From assembly GCF_018449695.1 (NCBI RefSeq), contig NZ_JAAVUY010000018.1, positions 94,951 to 158,950 on the forward strand: a stretch of DNA of 64,000 bases, in the 5' to 3' direction. Shown here piece after piece: positions 44,613-52,489 of the stretch (its first letter is position 1; every line of letters starts with the position of its first letter). The position numbers were made by a program, and so were the translations under genes. Under the pieces are notes generated by a model. The model ran no database searches and had not been told where the DNA came from. It was given only the letters and a program-made list of their open reading frames with translations. Origin of the DNA: Bradyrhizobium sp. dw_411 (GTDB lineage: Bacteria; Pseudomonadota; Alphaproteobacteria; Rhizobiales; Xanthobacteraceae).

Positions 44613-45590
44613 ATGATTACCGATATGCATTGTCACTTCGTGCCGGAAGACTTCTTCCGGTTCGCCCAGTCGCGCGACGAGTTCGCGATCAAGATCAAGC
44701 GGCGCGAAGGCGACGCGGTCGATCTCGACATCAGGGGCATGCATTTCGGGCTCAACACCACGTTCTTCGAGATGAACAAGCAGCTCGAGCGGATGGCGCG
44801 CGACGGCGTCGAGCGGACGATTTTGTCGCTGGCCACGCCGTTCATCGATTATCACCTCGATGCGAAGATCGCGGTCGAAGCCGCGCGGGTGTTCAATGAT
44901 GGCCTGGCGGCGGCGATCGCATCGGACCGCAAACGTTTCGGCGGCTGGGCGCTGCTGCCGATGCAGGACCCGGTCGCGGCCGCGCAGGAATTGCGCCGTT
45001 GTGTGCGGGATCACGGCTTTGTCGGCGGCCATGTCGCTTCCAACGTGCGCGGCGTCTATCTGCACGACGCGCAGTTCGAGCCGATCTACCGGGCGGCGGT
45101 CGATCTCAATGTGCCCTTGTTCGTGCATCCGGCCGATCCGCTCGGCAAGGACCGCACCAAAGAATATGAGCTGACCATCGTTGCGGGTTATCTGTTCGAC
45201 AACACCATCAATATCCTGAAAATGATCTGCTCGGGCTTTCTCGATCGCTGGCCGGCTTTGAAACTGATCTACGCCCATGCCGGTGCGTTCAGCCTGCCGC
45301 TGCGCGCGCGCATGCAGCGCGAGGTCGATACCAATCCGCAACTGGCCAGCTCGCTGAAAATGCCGATCGGCGATTACCTGCGCCGGCTCTATTTCGACAC
45401 GATTTGCTTCGAGCCTGCGATGCTTCGTTACGTGACCGAAGTGGTGCCGGTCGAGCATCTGATGCTGGGCAGCGATGCGCCGTTTCCGCTCGGTGAACCC
45501 AATCCGGTGACCTTCGTGAAGAATGCGCTGCCGGCCGATCAGGCCGAACTCATTCTCAACCGCAATTTCGATCGCCTGATAGGAGCCTGA
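44613..45590 (+). CDS. Amidohydrolase family protein (ACMSD-like decarboxylase/hydrolase)
   Basis: A 325-residue TIM-barrel metalloenzyme. TDMHCHFVPEDFF gives the H-x-H metal site at residues 5-7; PLFVHPADP and KLIYAHAGAF provide further histidines, and LGSDAPFPLGEP the metal-binding aspartate near the end. This is the amidohydrolase_2 group that contains aminocarboxymuconate-semialdehyde decarboxylase and gamma-resorcylate-type decarboxylases. It begins one base after livF, so it is an enzyme carried within the transporter operon, most likely acting on the imported compound. Substrate unknown. Confidence 0.87.
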   Translation: MITDMHCHFVPEDFFRFAQSRDEFAIKIKRREGDAVDLDIRGMHFGLNTTFFEMNKQLERMARDGVERTILSLATPFIDYHLDAKIAVEAARVFNDGLAAAIASDRKRFGGWALLPMQDPVAAAQELRRCVRDHGFVGGHVASNVRGVYLHDAQFEPIYRAAVDLNVPLFVHPADPLGKDRTKEYELTIVAGYLFDNTINILKMICSGFLDRWPALKLIYAHAGAFSLPLRARMQREVDTNPQLASSLKMPIGDYLRRLYFDTICFEPAMLRYVTEVVPVEHLMLGSDAPFPLGEPNPVTFVKNALPADQAELILNRNFDRLIGA

Positions 45591-45591
45591 G

Positions 45592-46152
45592 ATGGATATT
45601 CGACGCCTGCTGGTGATCAAGGATGTGGTCTATGCCGAGGGCGGTCTGCCTGCGATGGCGCCGGTGACGCGCGCGGCGGCTTGCGCGGTGATTGCCAATC
45701 CGCTCGCCGGCCGGGCGCAGGAATATCTCGACGAGCTGATTCCGTTCGGGGAAGACCTTGGCAAAATGCTGGTGCAGGAAGCGCTGAAGGCGCTGCCGCT
45801 TCCCGCGCTGTCCTATGGCAAGGCCGCGATCGTCGGCACCTCGGGCGATATCGAGCATGGCGCGGCGATCCTGCATCCGCGCATGGGCAAGCCGATGCGC
45901 GAGGCGATCGGCGGCGGGCAGGCGATCATTCCCTCCAACGTGAAGATCGGCGCGGTCGGCTGCAGCATCGACGTGCCCCTGGGCCACAAGGACGATGTCT
46001 GGGCGTTCGACCAGATCGACACGCTCGGCATCACGGTCGCGAACGCGCCGCGGCCCGACGAGATCGTGGTGATCGTCGCACTCGCCGACGGCGGCCGCCC
46101 GCGCCCGCGCATCGCGAAGTCAGGCGCAGTGGCGCCGCATGCGCCGAGGTGA
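45592..46152 (+). CDS. Amino acid synthesis family protein (AA_synth, DUF1185)
   Basis: A 186-residue protein with the AA_synth pattern: RRLLVIKDVVYAEGG, ACAVIANPLAGRAQEYLDEL, GKAAIVGTSGDIEHGAAILHP and an acidic/hydrophobic C-terminal strand VVIVALADGGRPRPRI. The family is found beside amidohydrolase and transport genes but no reaction is established. It starts one base after the amidohydrolase and is the last gene of the operon. No export signal. The family assignment is good; the function is open. Confidence 0.83.
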   Translation: MDIRRLLVIKDVVYAEGGLPAMAPVTRAAACAVIANPLAGRAQEYLDELIPFGEDLGKMLVQEALKALPLPALSYGKAAIVGTSGDIEHGAAILHPRMGKPMREAIGGGQAIIPSNVKIGAVGCSIDVPLGHKDDVWAFDQIDTLGITVANAPRPDEIVVIVALADGGRPRPRIAKSGAVAPHAPR

Positions 46153-46167
46153 CAGTGGTGGTGGACT

Positions 46168-46410
46168 CCCTCTCCCGCTTGCGGGTAGGGCTATCGCATA
46201 TGAAGAAAGAGATTGGGCCTGCAGTCTTTGTGCGGCCATCCTTCGAGACGGCCGCCTGCGGCGTCCCCTCAGGATGAGGACTTTCTGTGCGGCTAAATCT
46301 TAAACCTTCATGGTGAGGAGCCTCGTCTTCGAGGCGTCTCGAACCATGAGGCCCCAGGCGATTGCCGCGGCGGGAAGTCATATGCGATAGCCCTGCGCTT
46401 GCGGGGGAGG
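46168..46410. repeat. Composite ~240-bp repeat, copy 1 (inverted relative to 50235-50478)
   Basis: Ends are CCCTCTCCCGCTTGCGGG + AGGGCTATCGCATATG on the left and CATATGCGATAGCCCT + CGCTTGCGGGGGAGG on the right. Inside are the two dispersed modules TCCTTCGAGACGG...CCTCAGGATGAGG and CATGGTGAGGAG...CGTCTCGAACCATGAG. The reverse complement is nearly identical to 50235-50478. A further palindrome ending in CTCCCCCGCAAGCGGGAGAGG fills 46411-46517. The 376-base gap after the AA_synth gene therefore contains only repeats. Confidence 0.85.
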
Positions 46411-46528
46411 GCCGGGGTGGGGGTGCTTCCGCAAAACGAAATGACCGAGGGGAGTATAGATTTCCCCCACCCGCCGCGCTCTTCGAGCGCGTCGACCTCC
46501 CCCGCAAGCGGGAGAGGTGCTATCGCCA

Positions 46529-47656
46529 TCACACCGCCAGCCGCGGCAGCAGCTTCAGCGCATTGCCGCGTTCGATCTCGGTGAGCTGGGCGTCGGTGAA
46601 GACGCCGCTGCTGCGCAAGCCCTTCACATGTTCGATGCTGGTTCGATACGGGAAATCCGTGCCGAACACGATCTGCGAGGTTGGAATCACGGCCGAGAGC
46701 GCCGACATCGCGGCCTTGTTGGCGGTTTGCGCGGTGTCGTAATAGAACCGCGTCAGCTCGGCCAGCGTGCCATCGGGCACCGTGGCCTTGTATTTCGGCT
46801 CCAGCAGGGGATGACGGATCAGGCGCTCGATCAGGAACGGCATGGTGCCGCCGGCATGCGAGAAGATCCAGCGGATGTCGCGGAATTTCTGCGCGTTGCC
46901 GCTGAACACGATGTCGGCGATGGTGCGCGTGGTATCGGTGCCCCATTCGATCATGCCCGGCGGCTCGGTGCGCACCAGATTGACGCAGCAATCGGCCGTG
47001 GCCGGATGGGTATAGACCACGACCTTGCGCCGGTTGAGTTCTTCCATCACCGGCAGGAAGACGGGATCGCCGAGCCATTTGTCGTGGTAGTTCGTGAGCA
47101 GGCCGATGCCGTCGAGCTTGAGCGTGTCGAGCGCGTAGGCGATCTCTTTCAAGCTGCCTTCGGTATCGGCGAGCGGGATCATCGCGAAACCGCCGAAGCG
47201 GCCGGGATGATCCGCGATCAGCTTGGCAGCGTATTCGTTGCATTCGCGCGCCAGCTTGCGCGCGGGTTCGCCCGAAGTGAAATTGACGCCGGGCTGCGTG
47301 ATCGAGAGCATCGCGACCGTGACGCCGGCCGCATCCATATCCGCCAGCGATTTTTCCGGCGTCCAGTTGCGCATCGGGCCATCGCCGAAATTATTGGCGA
47401 CGGAAGCCGCGATGTAGCTCGGCGGCGACAGATGATGGTGGACGTCGATGCGATAAGGTTTTGTATCGGCGGTCTGGGCCAGTACATCCTGCGGACGAAT
47501 GATCCCGGCCGCCGCGAGCGTCGCGGCACCTGCCGCTCCCTGAATGAAATTGCGCCGGCTCAGCGCCGCGCCGGATAACGAAAGCGTGTTGCTGCAACCG
47601 CAAACGCAGCCGCGCAGCGATGGCGCAATATGTTTTTCTGTTCTGTGCTTTTTCAT
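46529..47656 (-). CDS. Tat-exported amidohydrolase family protein
   Basis: A 375-residue TIM-barrel hydrolase with a Tat signal: LSRRNFIQGAAGAATLAAAG around residues 33-52, giving export in folded form. The catalytic domain has RIDVHHHLSPPSYI (H-x-H metal site), VVYTHPATADCC, IFSHAGGTMPF and IVFGTDFPYRTS with the metal aspartate. It is of the same amidohydrolase_2 group as 44613-45590 but exported, so it may process substrate before uptake by the ABC system. ATG 47656 gives a proper N-terminus; 47710 would add 18 residues without signal character. Confidence 0.87.
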   Translation of the reverse strand: MKKHRTEKHIAPSLRGCVCGCSNTLSLSGAALSRRNFIQGAAGAATLAAAGIIRPQDVLAQTADTKPYRIDVHHHLSPPSYIAASVANNFGDGPMRNWTPEKSLADMDAAGVTVAMLSITQPGVNFTSGEPARKLARECNEYAAKLIADHPGRFGGFAMIPLADTEGSLKEIAYALDTLKLDGIGLLTNYHDKWLGDPVFLPVMEELNRRKVVVYTHPATADCCVNLVRTEPPGMIEWGTDTTRTIADIVFSGNAQKFRDIRWIFSHAGGTMPFLIERLIRHPLLEPKYKATVPDGTLAELTRFYYDTAQTANKAAMSALSAVIPTSQIVFGTDFPYRTSIEHVKGLRSSGVFTDAQLTEIERGNALKLLPRLAV

Positions 47657-48023
47657 CACATTTTCCCCTGTCGCTTCGTTTCTTCTGATTGGCCCCAAGT
47701 GAGGCTGCACTTTAGCGGTATGCGATTGCTGCAGACAATAGAAGCAGAGTCGTCATGGCCGGGCTTGACCCGGCCATCCACGTCTTACTTTCTGTAATAT
47801 CGTCAAGGCGTGGATGCCCGGGTCAAGCCCGGGCATGACGGAGAGAACAAGTTCGGTCGTAATTGGCCCCGCCGCAATTGCGTCCTTGCTGCACTGCGGT
47901 GGCTTCCGGCTTATTAACAGGGGCAGCAACGTTGCCTCTTTCGCCGAATAAAATCGAAAGGACTTTCCGTCACGACTCCGCTATAGTCCCCACGTTAATT
48001 GGCTTCACAGAGGAGTGGAGTTC
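47657..48023. other. Intergenic region with a palindromic repeat
   Basis: 367 bases. A palindrome at 47752-47839 runs from GTCATGGCCGGGCTTGAC to GTCAAGCCCGGGCATGAC with a second pairing TCCACG/CGTGGA. The rest shows no gene; the last 80 bases should hold the promoter of the small gene at 48024. Confidence 0.7.
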
Positions 48024-48206
48024 ATGAACAAGCTCATTGAAATTCGCCGGCAGGAATTTCTCTGCCGCGAGCGTGCGTCACTCGATTCCGAACGCCGGAT
48101 TTTCTGGCTCGCTGAAGCCGAACAGTGGGAGCAGCGCGCGCTGGACGAGATCGCGTATTATTTCCGCGAGTGCAATCTCGAAAGCGCTCCGGCCTACGCG
48201 GCCTGA
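48024..48206 (+). CDS. Small conserved-looking hypothetical protein, helical and charged
   Basis: A 60-residue protein, rich in Arg and Glu, predicted to be all helix (NKLIEIRRQEFLCRERASLD, then WLAEAEQWEQRALDEIAYYF). AGGAG at 48011-48015 lies 8 bases before ATG 48024. No membrane segment or known domain. It stands alone between repeats. The good ribosome-binding site and codon use suggest a real gene; no function can be given. Confidence 0.6.
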   Translation: MNKLIEIRRQEFLCRERASLDSERRIFWLAEAEQWEQRALDEIAYYFRECNLESAPAYAA

Positions 48207-48262
48207 GACCCGCGCTTCTTAATAAATGCTGTTGAGCAAAGGGCGGTCGCCTTACACTTCAT

Positions 48263-48381
48263 GTCGTCCCGGCGAACGCCGGGACCCATAACCACAGGCC
48301 GCCGGGCCACGCACAGTTGTCAAACAGTGAAGCTAAAACGATAAGCTGCGGCGTATGGGTCCCGGCGTTCGCCGGGACGAC
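48263..48381. repeat. Palindromic repeat with perfect 28-bp arms
   Basis: Arms GTCGTCCCGGCGAACGCCGG... and its exact complement ending ...CCGGGACGAC, each 28 bp, separated by about 63 bases. Each arm also folds on itself through CCCGGCG/CGCCGGG. Same class as 4720-4859. Confidence 0.88.
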
Positions 48382-48436
48382 GAGTATCGGGTGGGCCACG
48401 CGCTCGCTAGCGACGTGCCGCGCGGGCGCGGTATCT

Positions 48437-48631
48437 CTAATGATGCCGTTCCGGCTTGGTCACGGTCTGCCTGACTTCGGCGCCGCAATCCGAGCATTCA
48501 TAGATGAAGTCGATCTTGGCGAGACTCCAATGCGGCTCGACGTCTCGCACGAACATCGGAAGCAATCCGATACAGCCGGGACATATCACCGGTGATGTCT
48601 CGGCTTCGTGATGCTGAATGTAGGCTGGCAT
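48437..48631 (-). CDS. Small zinc-ribbon-like hypothetical protein
   Basis: A 64-residue protein with two CxxC pairs, VICPGCIG and YECSDCGAE, spaced 32 residues apart, which suggests one bound zinc ion. A GGAG site lies a few bases before ATG 48631; the longer frame to 48667 has no support. No signal or membrane segment. The fold resembles small rubredoxin-like or zinc-ribbon proteins common in Bradyrhizobium; the function is unknown. Confidence 0.7.
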   Translation of the reverse strand: MPAYIQHHEAETSPVICPGCIGLLPMFVRDVEPHWSLAKIDFIYECSDCGAEVRQTVTKPERHH

Positions 48632-48904
48632 GACGGCTCTCCTTTGGCGGAAGCTCGGTGATTTCAACCCCGCCTCAACCTAATCGCGCCGGTTGCAAGC
48701 CCCTCATCAACTCTTTCGAACGGATATAGAACAGCCGCACAATCTGCGTGGCTGTGACATTCATGTAACATCGGCGGTATCGTGAGCCAGTGTTCTGGCG
48801 GGTTTTTGGGCGGTTTGCGGCCCGATATCCATTCGCGACGGATGCGGCGGGCATGCTATAGGCGGCTCACGACGCACAAAAACAAGAATACGGAAGGATT
48901 GGGG

Positions 48905-50224
48905 ATGACGGTGTTGCAGCAGGGCGTTTCGGGTGGGCTCAAAGCCGCCGGGGAGGCCGCTTCCGATCCGGTGCTGCAATCCGCGGTGCGCAAGGCCGCC
49001 GTGCGGTTCGTGCCGCTTTTGACCATCGCCTATCTGTTCAATTATCTCGATCGCACCAGTCTCGGCTTTGCCGCGCTGACCATGAACCAGCAGCTCGGGC
49101 TGACTGCCGGGCAATTCGGTTTGGCCGCCGGCATTTTCTTTCTCGGCTATTCGACGTTCGAAATCCCCAGCAATCTGTTGCTCTATAAATTCGGCGCGCG
49201 GCGCTGGCTGGCGCGCATCATGATTTCCTGGGGGGTAGTGTCGGCGGCAACCGCCTTTGTGGTCGGGCCGAACAGTTTTTACGGGCTGCGACTGGCGCTC
49301 GGCATTGCGGAGGCCGGATTCTTTCCGGGCGTGACGTTCTTTCTCGCGGCCTGGTTTCCCGTTGCCTATCGCACGCGGATGCTGGCCTGGTTTCTGATCG
49401 GCATTCCGCTGTCGTCGCTGGTCGGCAGTCCCATCTGCGGGTTCTTGTTGCAGATGGACGGCATCTGGGGCTATGCCGGATGGCAATGGCTGTTCCTGCT
49501 GGTGAGCCTGCCTTGTATCCCCCTCGGACTCGCGACGCTGTGGCTGCTATCCGATCGCCCGCAGGTCGCGACCTGGCTCACCCAGGCTGAGCGCGACACG
49601 CTGGACAAGGTGCTCGCCAGCGAAGTGCGCGAGCGTCCGCCGTCCTCGCTCTGGGGCGCGCTGAAGGACACGCGGGTGTTGATCTGCGCCGCGATCCAGT
49701 TTGGCTTCACGCTGGGATCCTACGGCATCGGCATCTGGCTGCCGCTGATGCTCAAGGAATATCATCTCTCGACGATTGCGATCGGCTGGATCTCGGCGAT
49801 CCCCTACGTCTTCGCCTCGGCCGGCATGATCGTGTGGGCGCGGATCGTCGATCAAAAAGGCCAGCGTATCTTCAACCTCGCGGCGGCGTGTTTTATCGGC
49901 GCCATCGGCCTGATGGCGCCGGTGCTGTCCGGCTCGCTCTGGATTGCCGTGGTCGGCTTCAGCGTGGCGCTGGTCGGCGTCACCGCGGCGCGGGCGATCT
50001 TCTGGACCATCCCGACGCGCTTTTTGACCGGCGTCGCCTCCGCCGGCGGGCTTGCCTTCATCAACAGTGTCGCGACGACCGGCGGCTTCTTCGGCCCCTC
50101 GATGATGGGCTATCTGAAGGAGTTTTCAGGCTCCTACGTCGTCGGCCTCTCGGCCGTGGCCGCGATCATCCTGGCCTCGATGGTGGCCTCGCTGTCGCTG
50201 AAACTGGTGATTTCGAAGGAGTAG
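48905..50224 (+). CDS. MFS transporter, anion:cation symporter (ACS) type
   Basis: A 439-residue carrier with twelve hydrophobic segments. IAYLFNYLDRTSLGFAALTM is the characteristic first-helix motif of the ACS/phthalate-tartrate group, followed by FFLGYSTFEIPSNLLLYKFGARRWLAR (split by residues 92-118) and GIAEAGFFPGV. These carriers import organic anions such as tartrate, 4-hydroxyphenylacetate or phthalate. The first 41 residues of the longest frame are unlikely; ATG 48905 follows a GGAAGGA-type site. No catabolic enzyme is directly adjacent. Confidence 0.88.
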   Translation: MTVLQQGVSGGLKAAGEAASDPVLQSAVRKAAVRFVPLLTIAYLFNYLDRTSLGFAALTMNQQLGLTAGQFGLAAGIFFLGYSTFEIPSNLLLYKFGARRWLARIMISWGVVSAATAFVVGPNSFYGLRLALGIAEAGFFPGVTFFLAAWFPVAYRTRMLAWFLIGIPLSSLVGSPICGFLLQMDGIWGYAGWQWLFLLVSLPCIPLGLATLWLLSDRPQVATWLTQAERDTLDKVLASEVRERPPSSLWGALKDTRVLICAAIQFGFTLGSYGIGIWLPLMLKEYHLSTIAIGWISAIPYVFASAGMIVWARIVDQKGQRIFNLAAACFIGAIGLMAPVLSGSLWIAVVGFSVALVGVTAARAIFWTIPTRFLTGVASAGGLAFINSVATTGGFFGPSMMGYLKEFSGSYVVGLSAVAAIILASMVASLSLKLVISKE

Positions 50225-50234
50225 GGGGATTCGC

Positions 50235-50478
50235 CTCTCCCGCTTGCGGGCGGGGCTATCGCATATGGCTTTTCCGCCGCGGTAATCGCCTGGGGCCTCA
50301 TGGTTCGAGACGCCTCGAAGACGAGGCTCCTCACCATGAGGGTTTAAGATTTAGCCGCGCAGAAAGTCCTCATCCTGAGGGGACGCCGTAGGCGGCCGTC
50401 TCGAAGGATCGCCGTACAAAGACTGCGGGACCAGCCTCTTTCTTCATATGCGATAGCCCTCCCTCAAGCGGGAGAGGG
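50235..50478. repeat. Composite ~240-bp repeat, copy 2
   Basis: Begins CCTCTCCCGCTTGCGGG then GGGGCTATCGCATATG and ends CATATGCGATAGCCCT then CCCTCAAGCGGGAGAGGG. Contains CTCATGGTTCGAGACG...CTCACCATGAG and CTCATCCTGAGGGG...CGTCTCGAAGGAT. It is an inverted near-copy of 46168-46410, so about 3.8 kb (the amidohydrolase, two small genes and the MFS gene) is bracketed by inverted repeats. Confidence 0.85.
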
Positions 50479-50497
50479 CGCACACTTCCGCTGTTGC

Positions 50498-50773
50498 TCA
50501 CGCCCTTTCATGCTTCCTCAGATCCCGCGCGTGATCGAAACGGTCCGCCTGCAAATCCGCACCGGCATCCGCAACCTCGGGCAACGCTGCTTCGGCCAGG
50601 ATTTCGGCGGTGATGTCGTCGACCGCTGAATCTGCCACCTCGTGGATGAAACTGATATTGCGGTATTCACCGGACGCGATGCGCGAGACGACTTCGCGGC
50701 GGGTTATTTCGGGGTCGACGATGGCCTCGCGCCCGCGCCGTCCATAATCGATCATCACCACGAAATACTGCAT
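50498..50773 (-). CDS. Small hypothetical protein under a putative S24-repressor operator pair
   Basis: A 91-residue protein starting QYFVVMIDYGRRGREAIVDP, with helical, acidic middle (DSAVDDITAEILAEAALPEVAD) and a basic tail. I recognise no family. The frame is open to 50872, but two operator-like palindromes (50811-50827, 50844-50860) lie in that extension, so ATG 50773 is the better start. This is the last gene on the left of the phage-like segment. Function unknown; the shared operator suggests repression by the S24 regulator at 50937-51560. Confidence 0.65.
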   Translation of the reverse strand: MQYFVVMIDYGRRGREAIVDPEITRREVVSRIASGEYRNISFIHEVADSAVDDITAEILAEAALPEVADAGADLQADRFDHARDLRKHERA

Positions 50774-50810
50774 GCGGGTTCGGGCGGCCTCCGAAGGGAT
50801 GGCCGCAATA

Positions 50811-50860
50811 TTTCTGAAAATCGGAAACCAGTCAAGCGCTAAATTTCTGATAATCGGAAA
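50811..50860. promoter_or_regulatory. Two palindromic operators upstream of the 91-residue gene
   Basis: TTTCTGAAAATCGGAAA (50811-50827) and TTTCTGATAATCGGAAA (50844-50860), 33 bp start to start. Both are 17-bp imperfect palindromes of the form TTTCNGAT-N-ATCNGAAA (the first has one change, GAA for GAT) and match the sites in front of the S24 repressor. Confidence 0.7.
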
Positions 50861-50936
50861 TAGAGCGTCCAACGCGTGCCGGAAGCCGCCTCCGGCCGCG
50901 AATCGCTGGGCGGGCAGGGCTGGCGTCGCCGGCCGG

Positions 50937-51560
50937 TTATTTCCTGGAGGCGCTATGGGCCTTGCGGGCGCGGGCGGCGGCCTTGGCGCGCAGGCGCTCG
51001 ATCTGGCCCCGGGGAAGCGTGACGCATATCTCGCCGATCCACTCCACTTTGACGCCGGTGATCGGCTTGGCGTTGAAGCTGGTGAGGTTGACCACGGTAG
51101 GGGATTTGCCGCGCTCGACGGTCTTCAGATAGCGCTCGCCGGTCTTCAGCCGCACCGCGGCCTCTTCGCCGTAGAAGCTCGAGATCGGGTGGCGCTGATC
51201 GCGATAGACCACGATAATGTCGCCATTCTCGTATTTCGGCAGCATGGAATCGCCGGAAACCTCGAAGGCGATGGTCTCCTCGGCGATCGGGAACGGCAGC
51301 TCGATCTCGCCGAGGCCCTCCGGCGGCACCTGTTCGTGCTCCGGCTCGATGGTCGCGCCGGCGCCGACCCGGCCCATGATCGGGACCGAATTGAGATCGA
51401 GATAATCGATGATGGGCTGGATTTCCGACGCCTTGATCAGGCGGATATCGGACAAAATCTCCGACACCGCGCCCGGGCGCACGCCCATCGCGGCCGCCAG
51501 ACCCCCCTTGGTCTTGCCCGGCTTCTTCAGTCCCCGTTCGATCATCTTCACGTCAACCAT
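50937..51560 (-). CDS. Phage-type repressor with HTH and S24 (LexA-like) peptidase domain
   Basis: A 207-residue regulator. The N-terminal HTH is KGGLAAAMGVRPGAVSEILS (residues 19-38). A possible self-cleavage site, Ala67-Gly68, lies in MGRVGAGAT, followed by the S24 domain with Ser105 in VSGDSMLPKYENGDIIVV and a lysine (Lys139 or 146) in VRLKTGERYLKTV. Such repressors cleave themselves when RecA is activated by DNA damage. The C-terminal tail is basic and Ala/Arg-rich. ATG 51560 fits; the frame upstream crosses its own operators. Divergent from the GcrA-like operon. Confidence 0.88.
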   Translation of the reverse strand: MVDVKMIERGLKKPGKTKGGLAAAMGVRPGAVSEILSDIRLIKASEIQPIIDYLDLNSVPIMGRVGAGATIEPEHEQVPPEGLGEIELPFPIAEETIAFEVSGDSMLPKYENGDIIVVYRDQRHPISSFYGEEAAVRLKTGERYLKTVERGKSPTVVNLTSFNAKPITGVKVEWIGEICVTLPRGQIERLRAKAAARARKAHSASRK

Positions 51561-51569
51561 GACGCATTC

Positions 51570-51644
51570 TTTCCGAATTTCCGAAGTATAAGCAATTCCG
51601 ATTTTCAGAAATAAGACTTGACTTATAATTCGGATTATCAGAAT
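51570..51644. promoter_or_regulatory. Operator sites in front of the S24 repressor
   Basis: ATTCCGATTTTCAGAAA (51595-51611) and ATTCGGATTATCAGAAT (51628-51644), 33 bp start to start, are the same palindrome as at 50811 and 50844 in the other orientation. A weaker third match is TTTCCGAATTTCCGAAG (51570-51586). They lie just upstream of the repressor start, consistent with autoregulation. Confidence 0.7.
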
Positions 51645-51666
51645 TTTGACGAATAGCCGCGCCGCC

Positions 51667-51745
51667 GTCATTGCGAGCGAAGCGAAGCAATCCATAGCCC
51701 GGTAGAAGCATGGATTGCTTCGTCGCTTTCGCTCCTCGCAATGAC
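51667..51745. repeat. Palindromic repeat in the divergent promoter region
   Basis: Arms GTCATTGCGAGCGAAGCGAA... and ...GCTCCTCGCAATGAC with an inner pairing AAGCAATCCAT/ATGGATTGCTT. It ends 22 bases before the GcrA-like ATG, inside what should be the promoter or leader of that operon. Confidence 0.85.
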
Positions 51746-51767
51746 GTGGAAAATCGTGAGGAACAAA

Positions 51768-52298
51768 ATGCAAACAAGCTGGGAGCCGGCACATTCCGAT
51801 GCGCTGCGCGAATATCTCGCCAAGGGTCTGCCCTATTCGGAGATCGCGCGCCGGATCAATGCGGCGTTCAACACCGACTATACCCGCAACGCCACCATCG
51901 GCCGCGCCAGGCGGATGGGGCTGGCTGGTCTGGCCGAAAACAGCCGGCCGAGAAAGCTGCGCAAGCCGGGCCTGTTGCCGTTTCGCAAGATGCGCAAACA
52001 CCGTGCGGCCAAACCCCGCCTGGTGCCGCAGCGGCCGGTTTTGAAGCGGGCGGCGGCGCTGAAATTGCGCTGCGTCGGGATCGAGCCGCGTCATCTTTCT
52101 TTGATCGAACTGAAAGCCCGCGACTGCCGCTACCCTTATGGCGGCGACAAGGATGGCGAAGCCATCACCTTTTGCGGCCATCCGCGACAGGAAGATTCGA
52201 GCTACTGCGCCGCGCATTTCCATCTGACGCGCAAGGTGGAGTCCGCGCCGGAACGCTCCGCCATCAAGGTTCTGCTGCGCCTCGTGGAGGCGGCATGA
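51768..52298 (+). CDS. GcrA-family cell-cycle regulator-like protein
   Basis: A 176-residue protein. N-terminal WEPAHSDALREYLAKGLPYSEIARRIN and RNATIGRARRMGLAG match the HTH region of GcrA, a sigma70 cofactor that reads methylated promoters in alphaproteobacteria. The C-terminal part RDCRYPYGGD...FCGHP...YCAAHFHL matches the cysteine/histidine-bearing end of GcrA. The middle is basic and Pro/Arg-rich. Phage and plasmid paralogues of GcrA are frequent, and the neighbours suggest this is one rather than the chromosomal master regulator. GAGGAA at 51758-51763 supports ATG 51768. Confidence 0.82.
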   Translation: MQTSWEPAHSDALREYLAKGLPYSEIARRINAAFNTDYTRNATIGRARRMGLAGLAENSRPRKLRKPGLLPFRKMRKHRAAKPRLVPQRPVLKRAAALKLRCVGIEPRHLSLIELKARDCRYPYGGDKDGEAITFCGHPRQEDSSYCAAHFHLTRKVESAPERSAIKVLLRLVEAA

Positions 52299-52489
52299 CA
52301 TCAAGCCATCCGCCGGCCTGCATCGTCGCCGCCAGAATCAGGCTGCTGTCGCCGCGCCATCGCCTGGCGCATCTGCGCGCGCTGATCCGGCAACAGCCGG
52401 ATCATTCGACACGGCGGATTGAGCTGGCCGCGTTGCTCCGCGACCGGTTGATGCCGCCGCCGGCCGCCAACGAAAACCGCGCGCCATGA
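52295..52489 (+). CDS. Small hypothetical protein in the phage-like operon
   Basis: A 64-residue basic protein (IVAARIRLLSPRHRLAHLRAL, then RRIELAALLRDRLMPPPAAN), largely helical with no recognised domain. Its ATG overlaps the GcrA-like stop and its stop overlaps the DUF1376 start, both in the ATGA way, so three genes are translationally coupled. The coupling is the main reason to accept it as real. Confidence 0.65.
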   Translation: MTSSHPPACIVAARIRLLSPRHRLAHLRALIRQQPDHSTRRIELAALLRDRLMPPPAANENRAP

